A stretch of DNA of 64,000 nucleotides from JBGSMX01 sp963790405 (GCA_963790405.1 CAWBOJ010000006.1:434001-498000), one strand, 5' to 3'; shown: positions 1 through 9,727, counted from the stretch's first letter. The notes: generated by a model from the sequence alone, not told the origin. Numbers and translations: made by a program.

Positions 1-2
1 TC

Positions 3-302
3 TACAACTCAATGCCGTTCCTCGTGTGGGCCAACCGTGTGGCTGCCAAGGTCTTCGCCGGTGGGCAAGGGCTTGCGGCGACCGGCGGCTCCGATGCGCA
101 TGTGCTTCAGGGAATCGGGAAGGGCTACACAGTGTTTCGCGGCACGTCTGTAGAGGATCTGCGGCGTAGTCTCGACAACTTCGAGACACGGGCAGAAACC
201 GGGCACGGTGGTCTGAGCCTGATGCTGCGCTATGCGTTCCGTTTCCCGCAGATTCGTCGACAGCAGGCCTGGAACTGGGAGCGCTGCAAAGCCGTCAAGT
301 AG
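3..302 (+). CDS. PHP-domain metal-dependent phosphoesterase, C-terminal part (5' end outside window)
   Basis: The reading frame is open from the left edge and ends at a TAG, leaving 99 residues of the C-terminus. The segment carries the typical late PHP motif GGSDAH (about residue 29 of the fragment), whose Asp and His are metal ligands in the family. It follows a stretch rich in asparagine and alanine (YNSMPFLVWANRVAAKVFA), as in PHP enzymes related to TrpH/RNase AM. The ATG at 12 is internal and is probably not the start. The gene converges on the ferrochelatase-like gene with a 39-base gap. That gap contains a weak inverted repeat (TCCGAC/GTCGGA) that could help terminate both. The exact substrate cannot be inferred from this fragment. 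Confidence 0.75.
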   Translation, partial: YNSMPFLVWANRVAAKVFAGGQGLAATGGSDAHVLQGIGKGYTVFRGTSVEDLRRSLDNFETRAETGHGGLSLMLRYAFRFPQIRRQQAWNWERCKAVK

Positions 303-341
303 CGTCGGTGTCCTTCCGACCGCTCGGCCCTGTCGGAGTAT

Positions 342-1565
342 CTAGCCAAGTTCGCGAGCTGTCGCTTTCAGTTGCTTGGCGAGCAGACCTGCGACTCTGG
401 GGTTGTCGCCCCAAGCACCGATCGTGACCGTCGAGACGTGTGCTTCGACGCGTGCCTGCCTGATGGACACCTGCATGTCGATGATGGTCACGGAACTCTC
501 GAACGGGAAGCAGGCGGGGCATACCAGCACGCGGCTACATCCGAGTGCTGCGAGGTGCCGGACCGTCTCGGTGATGTCCGGATTTCTCCATTCCGCGTAG
601 CACAAGCGGACGTTCTGCTGAGGTAAGCCGCGGTCTATCAGGATGGACCGCACGCGATTGGCGAACGAGTTCTCTTGAACATCGAAAGAGGTGTGGCTCT
701 TCTGCCAGGCATCGGGCTGTCCATGCAGCGTTAGTGCTACACCCGTGTGCTCCGGGACATCTCGAGCCTGCCAGACGAGGTCGGAGACGTGCTCGCACAA
801 CTCGGCAGATCCCCAAAGGGGCGGGGTGTAGCTGAGCCGAAGCCCGTGTGACTCAGGTCTCAAGGAGTCCACCGCAGCCTTGGCGCGATCCATGGCGTAG
901 GACTCACCGACAGCCAGCGTCGCGACGACGATGTTGCGGAAGCCATCCTGCGCTGCCTGAACAACTACTCGATCTAGAGTGTCGCGGCCGACGCCCGATA
1001 CGAAACGGACTGCACCGAAGTCCTTGCCGAGCTCAGATTCGACGTTCTCAGACAATGCTCGTGCTTGACGTGCAGCCGGGCTGGTGCCGCCGAGTGCGCG
1101 ATACCGTGCCTTCTGCGCGGCATACAGAAATGGTGCGATGCCCAGTGTTGCTTCAGGCAGACCCGCTGCAGCGAGGCGTTCCAGCTCCTGTGCGATAGCG
1201 GATGGCCTGTAGTGCTCCGGTTCGATCTGAGCGACGATGAGCGCCAATGGACCCGAGACGGTGTCATCGAACGTGTCGGGCAGTTCGGGGGTGCTGCGTC
1301 GGGCGGCAAGGTAGGGGAGCAGTGCTGAGGCGAGCGCGTAGCCACCGCCGACAGAGCCGACCGAGAGGCCCAGAGCGGCAAGCGTCACGTTTGCCTGGCC
1401 GTAGGCGTCTACGACTTCGATGATTCCCCACGCTCCACCGACTATTCCCGCTATGGCCAAGAAGAGGAGCAGGGGTTCTCGTCCCCGTGATACCACCAGC
1501 AGGCCTACGACCGATGTGCCGACCGTTAGCCCACCTATGAAGATGGTGCCCCACTCGATTGTCAT
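342..1565 (-). CDS. Membrane-anchored ferrochelatase-like protein
   Basis: This is a 407-residue protein. About the first 90 residues hold three hydrophobic segments (roughly 5-25, 31-52 and 60-87). The remaining ~310 residues resemble a class II chelatase (HemH type). The expected active-site pair is visible: a histidine in LTLHGQP (H281) and a glutamate in CFPFESS (E356), spaced as in ferrochelatases. A CPAC motif precedes the glutamate and could bind a metal or haem. Canonical ferrochelatases lack the N-terminal membrane domain, and a separate ordinary hemH lies at 40839-41832, so this copy may have another role. The ATG at 1565 has a GAGGAG ribosome site 8 bases upstream. The gene is divergent from thioredoxin, and the palindromic operator at 1643-1658 lies between them. 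The chelatase assignment is by family likeness only. Confidence 0.6.
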   Translation of the reverse strand: MTIEWGTIFIGGLTVGTSVVGLLVVSRGREPLLLFLAIAGIVGGAWGIIEVVDAYGQANVTLAALGLSVGSVGGGYALASALLPYLAARRSTPELPDTFDDTVSGPLALIVAQIEPEHYRPSAIAQELERLAAAGLPEATLGIAPFLYAAQKARYRALGGTSPAARQARALSENVESELGKDFGAVRFVSGVGRDTLDRVVVQAAQDGFRNIVVATLAVGESYAMDRAKAAVDSLRPESHGLRLSYTPPLWGSAELCEHVSDLVWQARDVPEHTGVALTLHGQPDAWQKSHTSFDVQENSFANRVRSILIDRGLPQQNVRLCYAEWRNPDITETVRHLAALGCSRVLVCPACFPFESSVTIIDMQVSIRQARVEAHVSTVTIGAWGDNPRVAGLLAKQLKATARELG

Positions 1566-1632
1566 ACGGTGTGCTCCTCGGTCTTGTTGCTGGGTGGTCT
1601 CAAGGATACCCGTACGGAGGGTTCAACACACG

Positions 1633-1661
1633 TTGACTACTAATACCCCAGGGGGTATACT
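1633..1661 (+). promoter_or_regulatory. Promoter with CsoR/CstR-type operator, thioredoxin gene
   Basis: TTGACT (1633-1638), a 17-base spacer and TATACT (1656-1661) form a near-consensus housekeeping promoter. Most of the spacer and the start of the -10 box are a GC-core palindrome, ATACCCCAGGGGGTAT (1643-1658). This matches the operator shape of the CsoR/CstR/RcnR family. A repressor bound here would block RNA polymerase directly. The same geometry recurs upstream of ccdA. Confidence 0.8.
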
Positions 1662-1709
1662 AGCCCGTGAAATGACAAGCGTGGTTTGTCGCTATAGGGA
1701 GGAAGTCCG

Positions 1710-2030
1710 ATGAGTACAGCAGTGAAAGACGTATCGACCTCTGAGTTCACTTCGGAGGTTCTGGACGCAACCGTTCCCGTTGTGGTCGACTTCTGGGCAC
1801 CGTGGTGCGGTCCGTGTCGTGTGGTAGGTCCCGAAGTCGAGAAACTTGCGGATCGCATGAACGACAGCGCTAAGTTCGTGAAGGTGAACGTGGACGACAA
1901 CCGTGACATCGCAATGAAGTACGGCATCATGAGCATTCCGACTATTGCGAAGTTCGAGCGAGGAAACATGATCACCCAAGTGGTTGGGGCACGCGGTGCC
2001 GATGCGCTAGCCTCGGAACTCGGGCTGTAG
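1710..2030 (+). CDS. trx: Thioredoxin
   Basis: This is a 106-residue protein of normal thioredoxin size with the active site WCGPC at residues 32-36 in the usual setting VVDFWAPWCGPC. The cis-proline loop (SIPTIAKF) is at about 73-80. It would reduce cytoplasmic disulfides or persulfides. An SD sequence (GGAGGA) precedes the ATG by 7 bases. The promoter contains a CsoR/CstR-type palindrome, so the gene is probably induced by whatever the regulator at 2711-3298 senses. Thiol stress or reactive sulfur would make sense for a thioredoxin. An FmdB-like gene follows after 10 bases. Confidence 0.93.
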   Translation: MSTAVKDVSTSEFTSEVLDATVPVVVDFWAPWCGPCRVVGPEVEKLADRMNDSAKFVKVNVDDNRDIAMKYGIMSIPTIAKFERGNMITQVVGARGADALASELGL

Positions 2031-2040
2031 GCTGGTATCA

Positions 2041-2250
2041 TTGCCTACGTACGAACTGACTTGCCAGGCTTGTGGTGAGCGCTTCGACCGATTCTTCACC
2101 AGGTTGCTTCGCGAAGAGGACAAGGTGTGTCCGGTTTGCGGGTCCACACAGGTGAAGTGCGGTTTCGGGGGAGGTATCCTTGGCAAGGGAACGAGCGCCG
2201 GTGTCGGTGCCGTGCCCGCCGCCTCGTGCGGGACAGGGGGCTTCACTTGA
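2041..2250 (+). CDS. FmdB-family zinc-ribbon protein
   Basis: This is a 69-residue protein starting at TTG (2041), 10 bases after thioredoxin. The N-terminus reads PTYELTCQACGERF and is followed by CPVCGS, the two CxxC knuckles of the FmdB/putative regulatory zinc-ribbon family. The C-terminal part is rich in glycine and serine, as is common in these proteins. They are small and widespread, and no proven general function is known; the original link was to formamidase/amidase regulation. Co-transcription with thioredoxin is likely from the spacing. Confidence 0.8.
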   Translation: MPTYELTCQACGERFDRFFTRLLREEDKVCPVCGSTQVKCGFGGGILGKGTSAGVGAVPAASCGTGGFT

Positions 2251-2290
2251 GGCTAGCCCGCGTCTGGCCAGACGTCCGAGGGAGTTGTCG

Positions 2291-2665
2291 GTGGACTACG
2301 CGTACAAGCGGGTAGGCACTGAGGGATTCGAATCTACGATCGAGGCCGTGGAGCGCTCTGTGCGCGACCACGGCTTCGTCATACAGCAGTTTCACGATAT
2401 CAGCGCCCGGTTGGCTTCGAAGGGCTTCCCGATCCGGCCGCTCGTGATCTTCGAGATCGCCTTGGCGGACGGTGATTCGGACGAAATGGTCTCGCTACTC
2501 ATGCCGTGCAGGATCAACGTCTACGAAGAGGGCGACAGTGTCGTCGTCGCTGCGCTTCGGCCCAGCCTGTTCAAGGCGGTGTTTCCGGAGCACGAGCTCG
2601 ATGCAGTTGCGCAGAGAGTAGAGGCGAGCGTGATCGATGTCGTAGACAGCGCTGTCAGCGGGTAG
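2291..2665 (+). CDS. DUF302 family protein
   Basis: The protein has 124 residues from the GTG at 2291, chosen because GAGGGAG (2278-2284) sits 6 bases upstream. The longer reading from 2180 overlaps the FmdB gene and adds a low-quality proline/arginine stretch. The core is recognisable as DUF302: an N-terminal Y-x-GFESTIEAVERSVRDHGF helix, then the loop SLLMPCRINVYEEGD with the conserved Pro-Cys, which is solvent-exposed in this fold. DUF302 proteins often sit near thiol, sulfur or metal-handling genes, which fits the surrounding thioredoxin and CstR-like regulator. Biochemical function is unknown. It converges on the regulator gene with a 45-base gap. Confidence 0.75.
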   Translation: MDYAYKRVGTEGFESTIEAVERSVRDHGFVIQQFHDISARLASKGFPIRPLVIFEIALADGDSDEMVSLLMPCRINVYEEGDSVVVAALRPSLFKAVFPEHELDAVAQRVEASVIDVVDSAVSG

Positions 2666-2710
2666 ACGGCAGACGCACGGCAGGGTCGATGCACCCGCGT
2701 TGGAGTCTGG

Positions 2711-3298
2711 CTACAGGACGCATGCCGAGTATCTCAGGAAGACAGCGATAGCCTCATCGACTAGCTCGTCTCGCGTCTGTGCACGGTCATCGATGAGACA
2801 TTCCTTCATCGAGTGCCCGAGAATGGCCAGTCCAACGTCTCCGATGGTTGAGGTAGCTCGCGACAGTCCCTTGAGGATAGCGTCGCATTCAGCACCTTCT
2901 TCCATCCGTTCCTGGATGTCACGGAGTTCAGCTTCCAGGCCGCCGAGTCGCGATATCATCTCCGCGCTGTCTCCCGGAGAGATGCTGCTGGGATCAGGCG
3001 TCGACGTCGATAGGTTCCTATACCGGATGAAGACTTCGAATGCTTCCTGGATCACGCTATCCCGTCCGGTTTCGGCTCCGCCGGCCAGGCATGTCTTCAT
3101 CGAGTAACCGATGATGCGCATTCCCACCTGCGTTAGCGCCGACTTGGCCGCGAGCACTTGCGTCAGAATCGCCTGACAGTCCTTGTCGGAGCCGATCATC
3201 GTCTGAAGTCCGCGCACCTGACCCTCGAGCCGTTTGAGGCGGTTCACGATGCGGCGCCGTTCCGACTCGACTGTTATGGCATCCATGCGCTCGGGCAT
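2711..3298 (-). CDS. Tandem-fused CsoR/CstR-family transcriptional repressor
   Basis: The protein has 195 residues from the ATG at 3298 (GAGGAG ribosome site 6 bases upstream); a longer reading would run through the operator. Two CsoR-type helical domains are fused head to tail (about 10-95 and 112-195). CsoR copper sensors use Cys-x24-His-x3-Cys. Here the spacing is kept but the histidine is serine in both halves: C41/S66/C70 and C138/S163/C167. That leaves only the two cysteines, as in the persulfide sensor CstR. The first half keeps the basic helix RLKRLEGQVRG used for DNA contact. The second reads RLGGLEAELRD and has lost most of the positive charge. Family members are normally single-domain tetramers. 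It is divergent from the CDF exporter over a perfect 19-base palindrome, so autoregulation is likely. Confidence 0.85.
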   Translation of the reverse strand: MPERMDAITVESERRRIVNRLKRLEGQVRGLQTMIGSDKDCQAILTQVLAAKSALTQVGMRIIGYSMKTCLAGGAETGRDSVIQEAFEVFIRYRNLSTSTPDPSSISPGDSAEMISRLGGLEAELRDIQERMEEGAECDAILKGLSRATSTIGDVGLAILGHSMKECLIDDRAQTRDELVDEAIAVFLRYSACVL

Positions 3299-3348
3299 AG
3301 CTTCTCCTCGATGGTGTTGCGATATCATTGTGCGGTACGTCTGTCGAA

Positions 3349-3377
3349 AATATACCCCCTGGGGGTATAACGTGCAA
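3349..3377 (-). promoter_or_regulatory. Divergent promoter and perfect CsoR/CstR-type palindrome
   Basis: TATACCCCCTGGGGGTATA at 3351-3369 is a perfect inverted repeat around one central base. On the minus strand TTGCAC (3377-3372), 17 bases and TATATT (3354-3349) form a promoter for the regulator gene, with the palindrome filling the spacer. On the plus strand TATAAC at 3366-3371 could be the -10 of the CDF gene, though its -35 is poor. One bound repressor could control both directions. Confidence 0.82.
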
Positions 3378-3390
3378 GCGCGGGGATGGT

Positions 3391-4338
3391 ATGAGCCCAA
3401 ACACTGAAACGGTATCCGCCTACTCCACTCCGCCGAGGATCAAGCAGATCAGGCGGGTTCTGTGGGTCGTTCTATTCCTCAACCTCATTGTGGCGATCGC
3501 CAAGATGGGTTGGGGCTACTTCTCCGGCTCGGTGGCCATGCAGGCCGACGGGTTCCATTCTCTGTTCGACGGAACCTCGAACGTAGTCGGGCTCATCGGC
3601 ATCGGTATGGCTGCTCGGCCTCCAGACAAGGACCACCCCTACGGTCATGCGAAGTACGAGACCTACGCCTCGCTTGCCATCGGGGCGATGCTCGCCTTGG
3701 CGGCCTACAACGTGGGAAGCAGTGCCGTTCGGGAGTTGATGGCGGGTGCAGAACCTCCGCGCGTCGACATGATTTCGTTCGCTGTCATGCTTGGGACGCT
3801 CGCAGTCAACTTGACCGTGACTACGTATGAGCGTCGGGTTGGGAAGCGCATTGGCAGCGAGATCTTGATTGCGGACGCATCCCACACGTTCAGCGACATC
3901 TGGGTAAGCCTGGGCGTTATCGTCGGACTGGTCGCCGTCAAACTCGGCTACCCACAAGCCGACCCGCTCATCGCCGTGCTCGTAGCATTCGCCATCGCTT
4001 TCACGGCGTGGCATGTGTTCAAGCAAGCCAACGCGACGCTTTCTGACACGGCACGCATCCCGCCGGTTGACGTGTGTGCCCGCGCCCGCGCGGTTGAGGG
4101 CGTACTGGGTTGTCATCACGTGCGGACACGCGGTACTGAGGCTGAGGTCTACGTCGACCTTCACGTTCAGGTCGATCCGTCTTTGAGCGTCGAGGAGGGT
4201 CATCGCATCAGCACCGAGGTGGAGAATGTCGTGTGTGCTGCCTTCGATGCTGCAGTCGATGTTGTGGTTCATCTCGAACCGTACGATTCCTACGAGGCTT
4301 CGAAGACCGCCGAGGAGATCAATGCAGGACTTGCCTAG
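3391..4338 (+). CDS. Cation diffusion facilitator (CDF) family metal exporter
   Basis: The protein has 315 residues from the ATG at 3391, which lies just downstream of the operator; the earlier possible start at 3328 would place the operator inside the gene. There are six predicted membrane spans. Metal-site motifs are HSLFDGTSN in helix 2 (D of the HxxxD pair) and DASHTFSDIW in helix 5. PPDKDHPYGHAKYE marks the cytoplasmic loop typical of Zn/Fe/Mn exporters. The C-terminal ~90 residues form the cytoplasmic ferredoxin-like domain (HHVRTRGTEAEVYVDLHV). The substrate is not certain; Zn2+, Fe2+ or Mn2+ are usual. Control by the divergent CstR-like repressor is likely. It overlaps the EamA gene by 17 bases. 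Confidence 0.88.
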   Translation: MSPNTETVSAYSTPPRIKQIRRVLWVVLFLNLIVAIAKMGWGYFSGSVAMQADGFHSLFDGTSNVVGLIGIGMAARPPDKDHPYGHAKYETYASLAIGAMLALAAYNVGSSAVRELMAGAEPPRVDMISFAVMLGTLAVNLTVTTYERRVGKRIGSEILIADASHTFSDIWVSLGVIVGLVAVKLGYPQADPLIAVLVAFAIAFTAWHVFKQANATLSDTARIPPVDVCARARAVEGVLGCHHVRTRGTEAEVYVDLHVQVDPSLSVEEGHRISTEVENVVCAAFDAAVDVVVHLEPYDSYEASKTAEEINAGLA

Positions 4339-5302
4339 GGCTGACGGGTCGCAGGAATCATGGAAAGGATACGCACTCGCTGCTCTTGCGGCCGTCTTCT
4401 GGGCGACCGGCGGTCTGACTGCGAAGTGGCTGTTCAGCCCGATAGATGCTACGACGTCGGCGTGGCCGTTCCCTCCGCCCGGGCTCGAGGTTGATCCGCT
4501 TGTTCTCGCAGGCGCTCGTGCCCTCACAGCCGCGCTGATCCTGTTGGTGTACGTGGCTATCGCCAAGCCAGCCGCACTTCGTATCCGTCTTCGGGATGTG
4601 CCATTTCTCGCTCTGTTCGGCACAGTTGCATTGGCTGGAGTTCACGCGGCCTACTTCCTGGCGATTTCACACACCAACGTTGCCACTGCGGTGCTGCTCG
4701 AGTACCTGGCGCCCGTCATCGTGCTGGGCTTCTCCGTCGTTTTCTTGGGCGAGCGAATGACCTGGGCCCTGCCGGTCGGGGTGGCTTTGTCTATTGGCGG
4801 TTGCGCGCTTGTTGTGGGAGTCGCGGGGGGAGCGGAGCTTGCGGTCACGTCGGCGGGTCTGGCGTGGGGTCTTGCAGCCGCTGGCTTCTTTGCCTTCTAC
4901 CAGCTTCTCGGAAAATGGGCTGTTCCCCGATACTCGCCCTGGACGCTGCTCACGTACGGGCTTCTCGCGGCGTCTGTGTTCTGGATCGTGTATCTTGGCG
5001 GTTTCGCCGAGATGCGCGCTCTGATGATAGAGCCTGCCGGAGGTGCAGCAGTGGTCTACATTGCTGTCGCCTCCACGATTATTCCCTTCGGTGCTTCGCT
5101 GAAGGCCCTTCACTACATCGATGCGACAAAGGCGGTCGTCACATCCACTCTTGAGCCCGTGCTCGCAGGCATCGCGGGTTGGGTGGTGCTGGCCGAGATG
5201 TTCGACGCGTGGCAGGTGCTCGGCGGAGTGCTGGTTCTGGCTGCTATCGTGGTCGTGCAGCGGTCGGATCGTCGCGGCCTTGCGATTCCACCCGGAGTCT
5301 AG
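4322..5302 (+). CDS. EamA/DMT-family permease
   Basis: The protein has 326 residues from the ATG at 4322, which has GAGGAG 4 bases upstream and overlaps the end of the CDF gene. Ten hydrophobic helices form two homologous five-helix halves, each with the EamA signature (e.g. AAVFWATGGLTAKWLF near the N-terminus, then LLEYLAPVIVLGFSVVFLGERM; the second half has TSTLEPVLAGIAGWVVLAEMF). These are drug/metabolite transporters of the inner membrane, often exporting amino acids or metabolites. The substrate cannot be read from sequence. Tight overlap implies co-translation with the metal exporter. Confidence 0.85.
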   Translation: MQDLPRADGSQESWKGYALAALAAVFWATGGLTAKWLFSPIDATTSAWPFPPPGLEVDPLVLAGARALTAALILLVYVAIAKPAALRIRLRDVPFLALFGTVALAGVHAAYFLAISHTNVATAVLLEYLAPVIVLGFSVVFLGERMTWALPVGVALSIGGCALVVGVAGGAELAVTSAGLAWGLAAAGFFAFYQLLGKWAVPRYSPWTLLTYGLLAASVFWIVYLGGFAEMRALMIEPAGGAAVVYIAVASTIIPFGASLKALHYIDATKAVVTSTLEPVLAGIAGWVVLAEMFDAWQVLGGVLVLAAIVVVQRSDRRGLAIPPGV

Positions 5303-5336
5303 AGAATCTGGACATCGACACAGATTGCCCGCATGG

Positions 5337-5352
5337 TGGTATATAAATTGCT
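5337..5352 (+). promoter_or_regulatory. Candidate sigma-54 (-24/-12) promoter of rpoN
   Basis: TGGTATATAAATTGCT has the invariant GG (5338-5339) and GC (5350-5351) exactly 10 bases apart, with TTGC at the -12 element. It lies about 60 bases before the rpoN GTG and may make sigma-54 autoregulated. The -24 element is not full consensus (TGGTAT against TGGCAC). Confidence 0.5.
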
Positions 5353-5413
5353 ATGCGGCTCGCTTCGCTGAGAGCCGTCCGGGCACGGTCGAGCTGGGGA
5401 TGGAGTCACTGTC

Positions 5414-6814
5414 GTGGAGCTCATACAGCGGCCCGATCTCAAACAGAAGATCACGCTCTCGCCGCAGGTTTACCAGGGACTCAGCATTCTTGCGATGCCC
5501 GTCGCCGAACTCCAACAGCTTGTTGAGGCGGAGCTTCTGGAGAATCCCATGCTCGAGGTCGAAGAGCCGGAAAATGACGAAGAGCCGGCGGACGAGTACG
5601 AAGAGCGCGAGAACTCCGAGGAAGAGGATCGGGCCTGGGACGATTGGCTCGACATGTACGACGAACTCGAGTCTTCGGAGACGACGGGGCCACGCGATCC
5701 GAATGAGGAAGCTGCAAACACCGAGGACTTTGTTGGCGGTATCCAGACGTTCGATGCGTACTTGATCGAGCAGATCGGCTTGCTGGATATCCCATCCGAA
5801 GTCTCCCGGGCTGCGCGCGCGATCATCGGGTTTCTCGACCGCGACGGCTTCTTTGCTGGCGAGTGTACAGAGGTCGCCGCGGTGGCAGATGTGGATGTTG
5901 AGACGGCCGAGCAGGCTCTGCGGGTCGTGCAGCAGTTGGATCCGCCAGGTGTCGGTGCGCGGACTCTCACCGAGGCATTGCGCATCCAGATGGAATACCT
6001 GGGCATGGACGAGCCGGTCCTGGACATGATCGTCGAGAGCCACATGAGCGATGTCGCCGCGAACCACTATCGCAAGATCGCTCGAGCGCTGCGCGTGGAT
6101 GAAGATGAGATCAGGCGCGTCGTTGAGTTACTCAAGACTCTCAATCCGCGACCGGCGGGCGCATTCTCGCCCGGCCCCTCGCCCGGATACATCGTTCCCG
6201 ATGTGACACTCCGCCGCTTCGACGCCGATTGGCTGATCATCCCCAACAACGAGGCGGTTCCGACTCTTCGGGTCAGCCCTCGCTACCGAGCAATGCTCAG
6301 ATCGGGCTCGACGGCCGACGACGACACGAGACGGTATCTGAAGGACAAGATTCGATCGGCGGAGAGCTTCATCCGCAATGTGGATCGACGCAAGGACACG
6401 GTAAGTCGCATCGCGGAGATCATCTTGGACGTTCAATCGGAGTTCTTCGAGGACGGGAAGGGTTTGCTCCGTCCGCTGCGGCTCGAGGATGTGGCTGTTG
6501 AGATCGGCGTGCATCTATCGACGGTGAGCCGTGGGGTCACCGGAAAGTACATGGCGACTCCCTACGGGCTGTTCGAGTTGAAGCACTTCTTCTCGGGAGG
6601 CTACCGGACGCGAACGGGCACCGACGTCGCTTCCACAAGCATCAAGCAGCGACTCAAGGAGATCGTCGGTGACGAGAGTCTGGAAAAGCCCTGGTCCGAT
6701 CAGAAACTTGCCGAGCTGCTGTCGGACGAGGGAGTCACGGTAGCTCGTAGAACTGTGGCCAAGTATCGCGAGGAGCTGGGAATCGCTCCTTCGTGGGCAC
6801 GGAGACGCCGATGA
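5414..6814 (+). CDS. rpoN: RNA polymerase sigma-54 factor
   Basis: This is a 466-residue protein starting at GTG (5414). Region I opens with ELIQRPDLKQKITLSPQVYQ and a glutamine/leucine-rich helix (LAMPVAELQQLVEAELLENP), which contacts activators and holds the -12 complex. An acidic region II follows (about 47-85, rich in Glu/Asp). The core-binding region spans about 100-250. The C-terminus holds the helix-turn-helix (LEDVAVEIGVHLSTVSRGVTGK) and the RpoN box ARRTVAKYREELGI (about 448-461), which reads the -24 element. All diagnostic parts are present and no frame is broken. Sigma-54 is unusual in Actinobacteria. Its stop overlaps the kinase start (ATGA), giving an rpoN-kinase-activator operon. 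Confidence 0.96.
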   Translation: MELIQRPDLKQKITLSPQVYQGLSILAMPVAELQQLVEAELLENPMLEVEEPENDEEPADEYEERENSEEEDRAWDDWLDMYDELESSETTGPRDPNEEAANTEDFVGGIQTFDAYLIEQIGLLDIPSEVSRAARAIIGFLDRDGFFAGECTEVAAVADVDVETAEQALRVVQQLDPPGVGARTLTEALRIQMEYLGMDEPVLDMIVESHMSDVAANHYRKIARALRVDEDEIRRVVELLKTLNPRPAGAFSPGPSPGYIVPDVTLRRFDADWLIIPNNEAVPTLRVSPRYRAMLRSGSTADDDTRRYLKDKIRSAESFIRNVDRRKDTVSRIAEIILDVQSEFFEDGKGLLRPLRLEDVAVEIGVHLSTVSRGVTGKYMATPYGLFELKHFFSGGYRTRTGTDVASTSIKQRLKEIVGDESLEKPWSDQKLAELLSDEGVTVARRTVAKYREELGIAPSWARRRR

Positions 6815-8333
6815 GCGAGACGGATCGCGATATTGAGCAAGCGAATCCTCGGCGAATGACGTACACGCGTACGGCACGGCAGGTGCTCACGATCGCGGGG
6901 ATGCTCATCGCGGTCACGGTACTCCATCTGTACGCGAACTCCTTCGGGCAGGTTGACTGGCTGCATCTGCTGTATCGACGGCTCTACTACGTGCCAATCC
7001 TGTATGCGGCCTTCATCTTTGGAAAACGCGGCGGATTCCTTACGGCGGTAGCCGCGTCGATGCCCTTCGCTATGTACGCCCACATGTCACTCGGCGGGCT
7101 CTTCGGCGATCATGTCGACAATCTGCTTGAGATCGTCATGTACTTCGCCGTGGGTGTTCTGTTCGGTGCGCTTCATGACATGGAGGAGCGCAAGACTCGT
7201 GACTTGCGTCAGGTGTCCGTGCGCCTCGAAGATGCGTATCGCAAGCTTGAGGAGCGCGCGATTCAGCTCATCAACATTCAGGACTATACGCAGTCCATCT
7301 TGCGCTCGATCACGTCCGGCGTCCTGACGGTTGGACCGGATGGCTCCGTGACGACGGTGAATCCTGCTGCAGAACGCATGTTGGGCGTCAACGAGTACGA
7401 CATCGTTCCTCGGCCAATAGGCGCGATTCTCTCCGACGACGGTGGACTTAGCACTGACATGGACAAGGTGCTGTCGGGCCGGTTGCCGCTGTCGCTGCGC
7501 GAGGTAACGATCGTGACGCGCGACATGCGAACGATACACGTGCAGGCTTCGACATCGCGCATGAGAGCGGTCGGAGGACGAATCCTCGGCGCGGTGGTGA
7601 CGCTGGAAGACGTGTCCGAGATCAAGGCGCTCACCGAGCAACTCATACGCGCCGATAGGCTTGCAGCGATGGGGGAACTCACGGCTGGGGTGGCTCACGA
7701 GGTGCGCAACCCTTTGGGAGTCATCCGGGCCACCGTACAGCTGCTCGAAGATGCTCGCGGTGACAGAACGCGTACAAAGGAGGCGGCCGATGTCATCAAA
7801 CAAGAGATCGACCGCCTGGACAGAGTGATCAAAGCGCTTCTCGATTTCGGGCGTCCGAGTAGCCCCACGTTCGTCCATACGGACGTGGAGGATGTGCTGC
7901 ACGACGTGCTGCTGTTCACGGGTCGGTTCGCCAAGCAGGCGGACGTGAGGATAGTCGAGAAGCTGAAGGGCGGACTGCCGCCGGTGACCGCGGATCCCGA
8001 TCAGCTCAAGCAGGTAGTGCTGAACCTTGTCACCAACGCCGTTCAGGCCATGGAAGACGGCGGGGGTACCATCACTCTAGAGACCGACACAGACGGGGAT
8101 TTCGTTCATATCTCGGTTGGCGACACGGGCCCGGGTATTCCGGCGTCCAGCATCGGCAAAGTCTTCGACCCGTTCTTCTCCACAAGAGATGACGGGACCG
8201 GTCTCGGTCTGACGATCGTGCACAGGATCATCGACCAGCACGACGGACACATTGAAGTGGGAAGCGGCCCGGAGGGTACGGTATTCAGAGTCTCACTTCC
8301 GGCGGTCTTGGATGAACAGGCGGAGGGCACCGA

Positions 8334-8337
<4 letters not shown>
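6811..8337 (+). CDS. PAS-domain sensor histidine kinase (NtrB/AtoS-like), partner of the sigma-54 activator
   Basis: The protein has 508 residues from the ATG at 6811, which overlaps the rpoN stop and has GGAG 6 bases upstream. The N-terminus has several membrane helices (about 25-120, short loops, no large extracellular domain). A coiled-coil and a PAS domain follow (about 145-265, with SITSGVLTVGPDGSVTTVNPAAERMLG). Next come the H-box GELTAGVAHEVRNPLG (phospho-acceptor His about 298) and the ATPase domain with N-box VLNLVTNAVQAM, DTGPGIP and GTGLGLTIV. It should phosphorylate the response regulator encoded next. The signal is unknown. The downstream copper-type genes with sigma-54 promoters make a metal or envelope redox cue possible, as in ZraS/HydH systems; that is inference. 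Confidence 0.9.
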
Positions 8338-9683
<1,346 letters not shown>

Positions 9684-9711
9684 CTCGACGACCCTCCAAA
9701 TGCCCTGCTCT

Positions 9712-9727
9712 TGGCATATGGCTTGCA
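9712..9727 (+). promoter_or_regulatory. Strong sigma-54 (-24/-12) promoter
   Basis: TGGCATATGGCTTGCA matches TGGCAC-N5-TTGCA at almost every fixed position, with GG and GC 10 bases apart. It lies 39 bases before the GTG at 9766. It excludes the ATG at 9700 as the start, because that codon lies upstream of the promoter. Confidence 0.78.
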
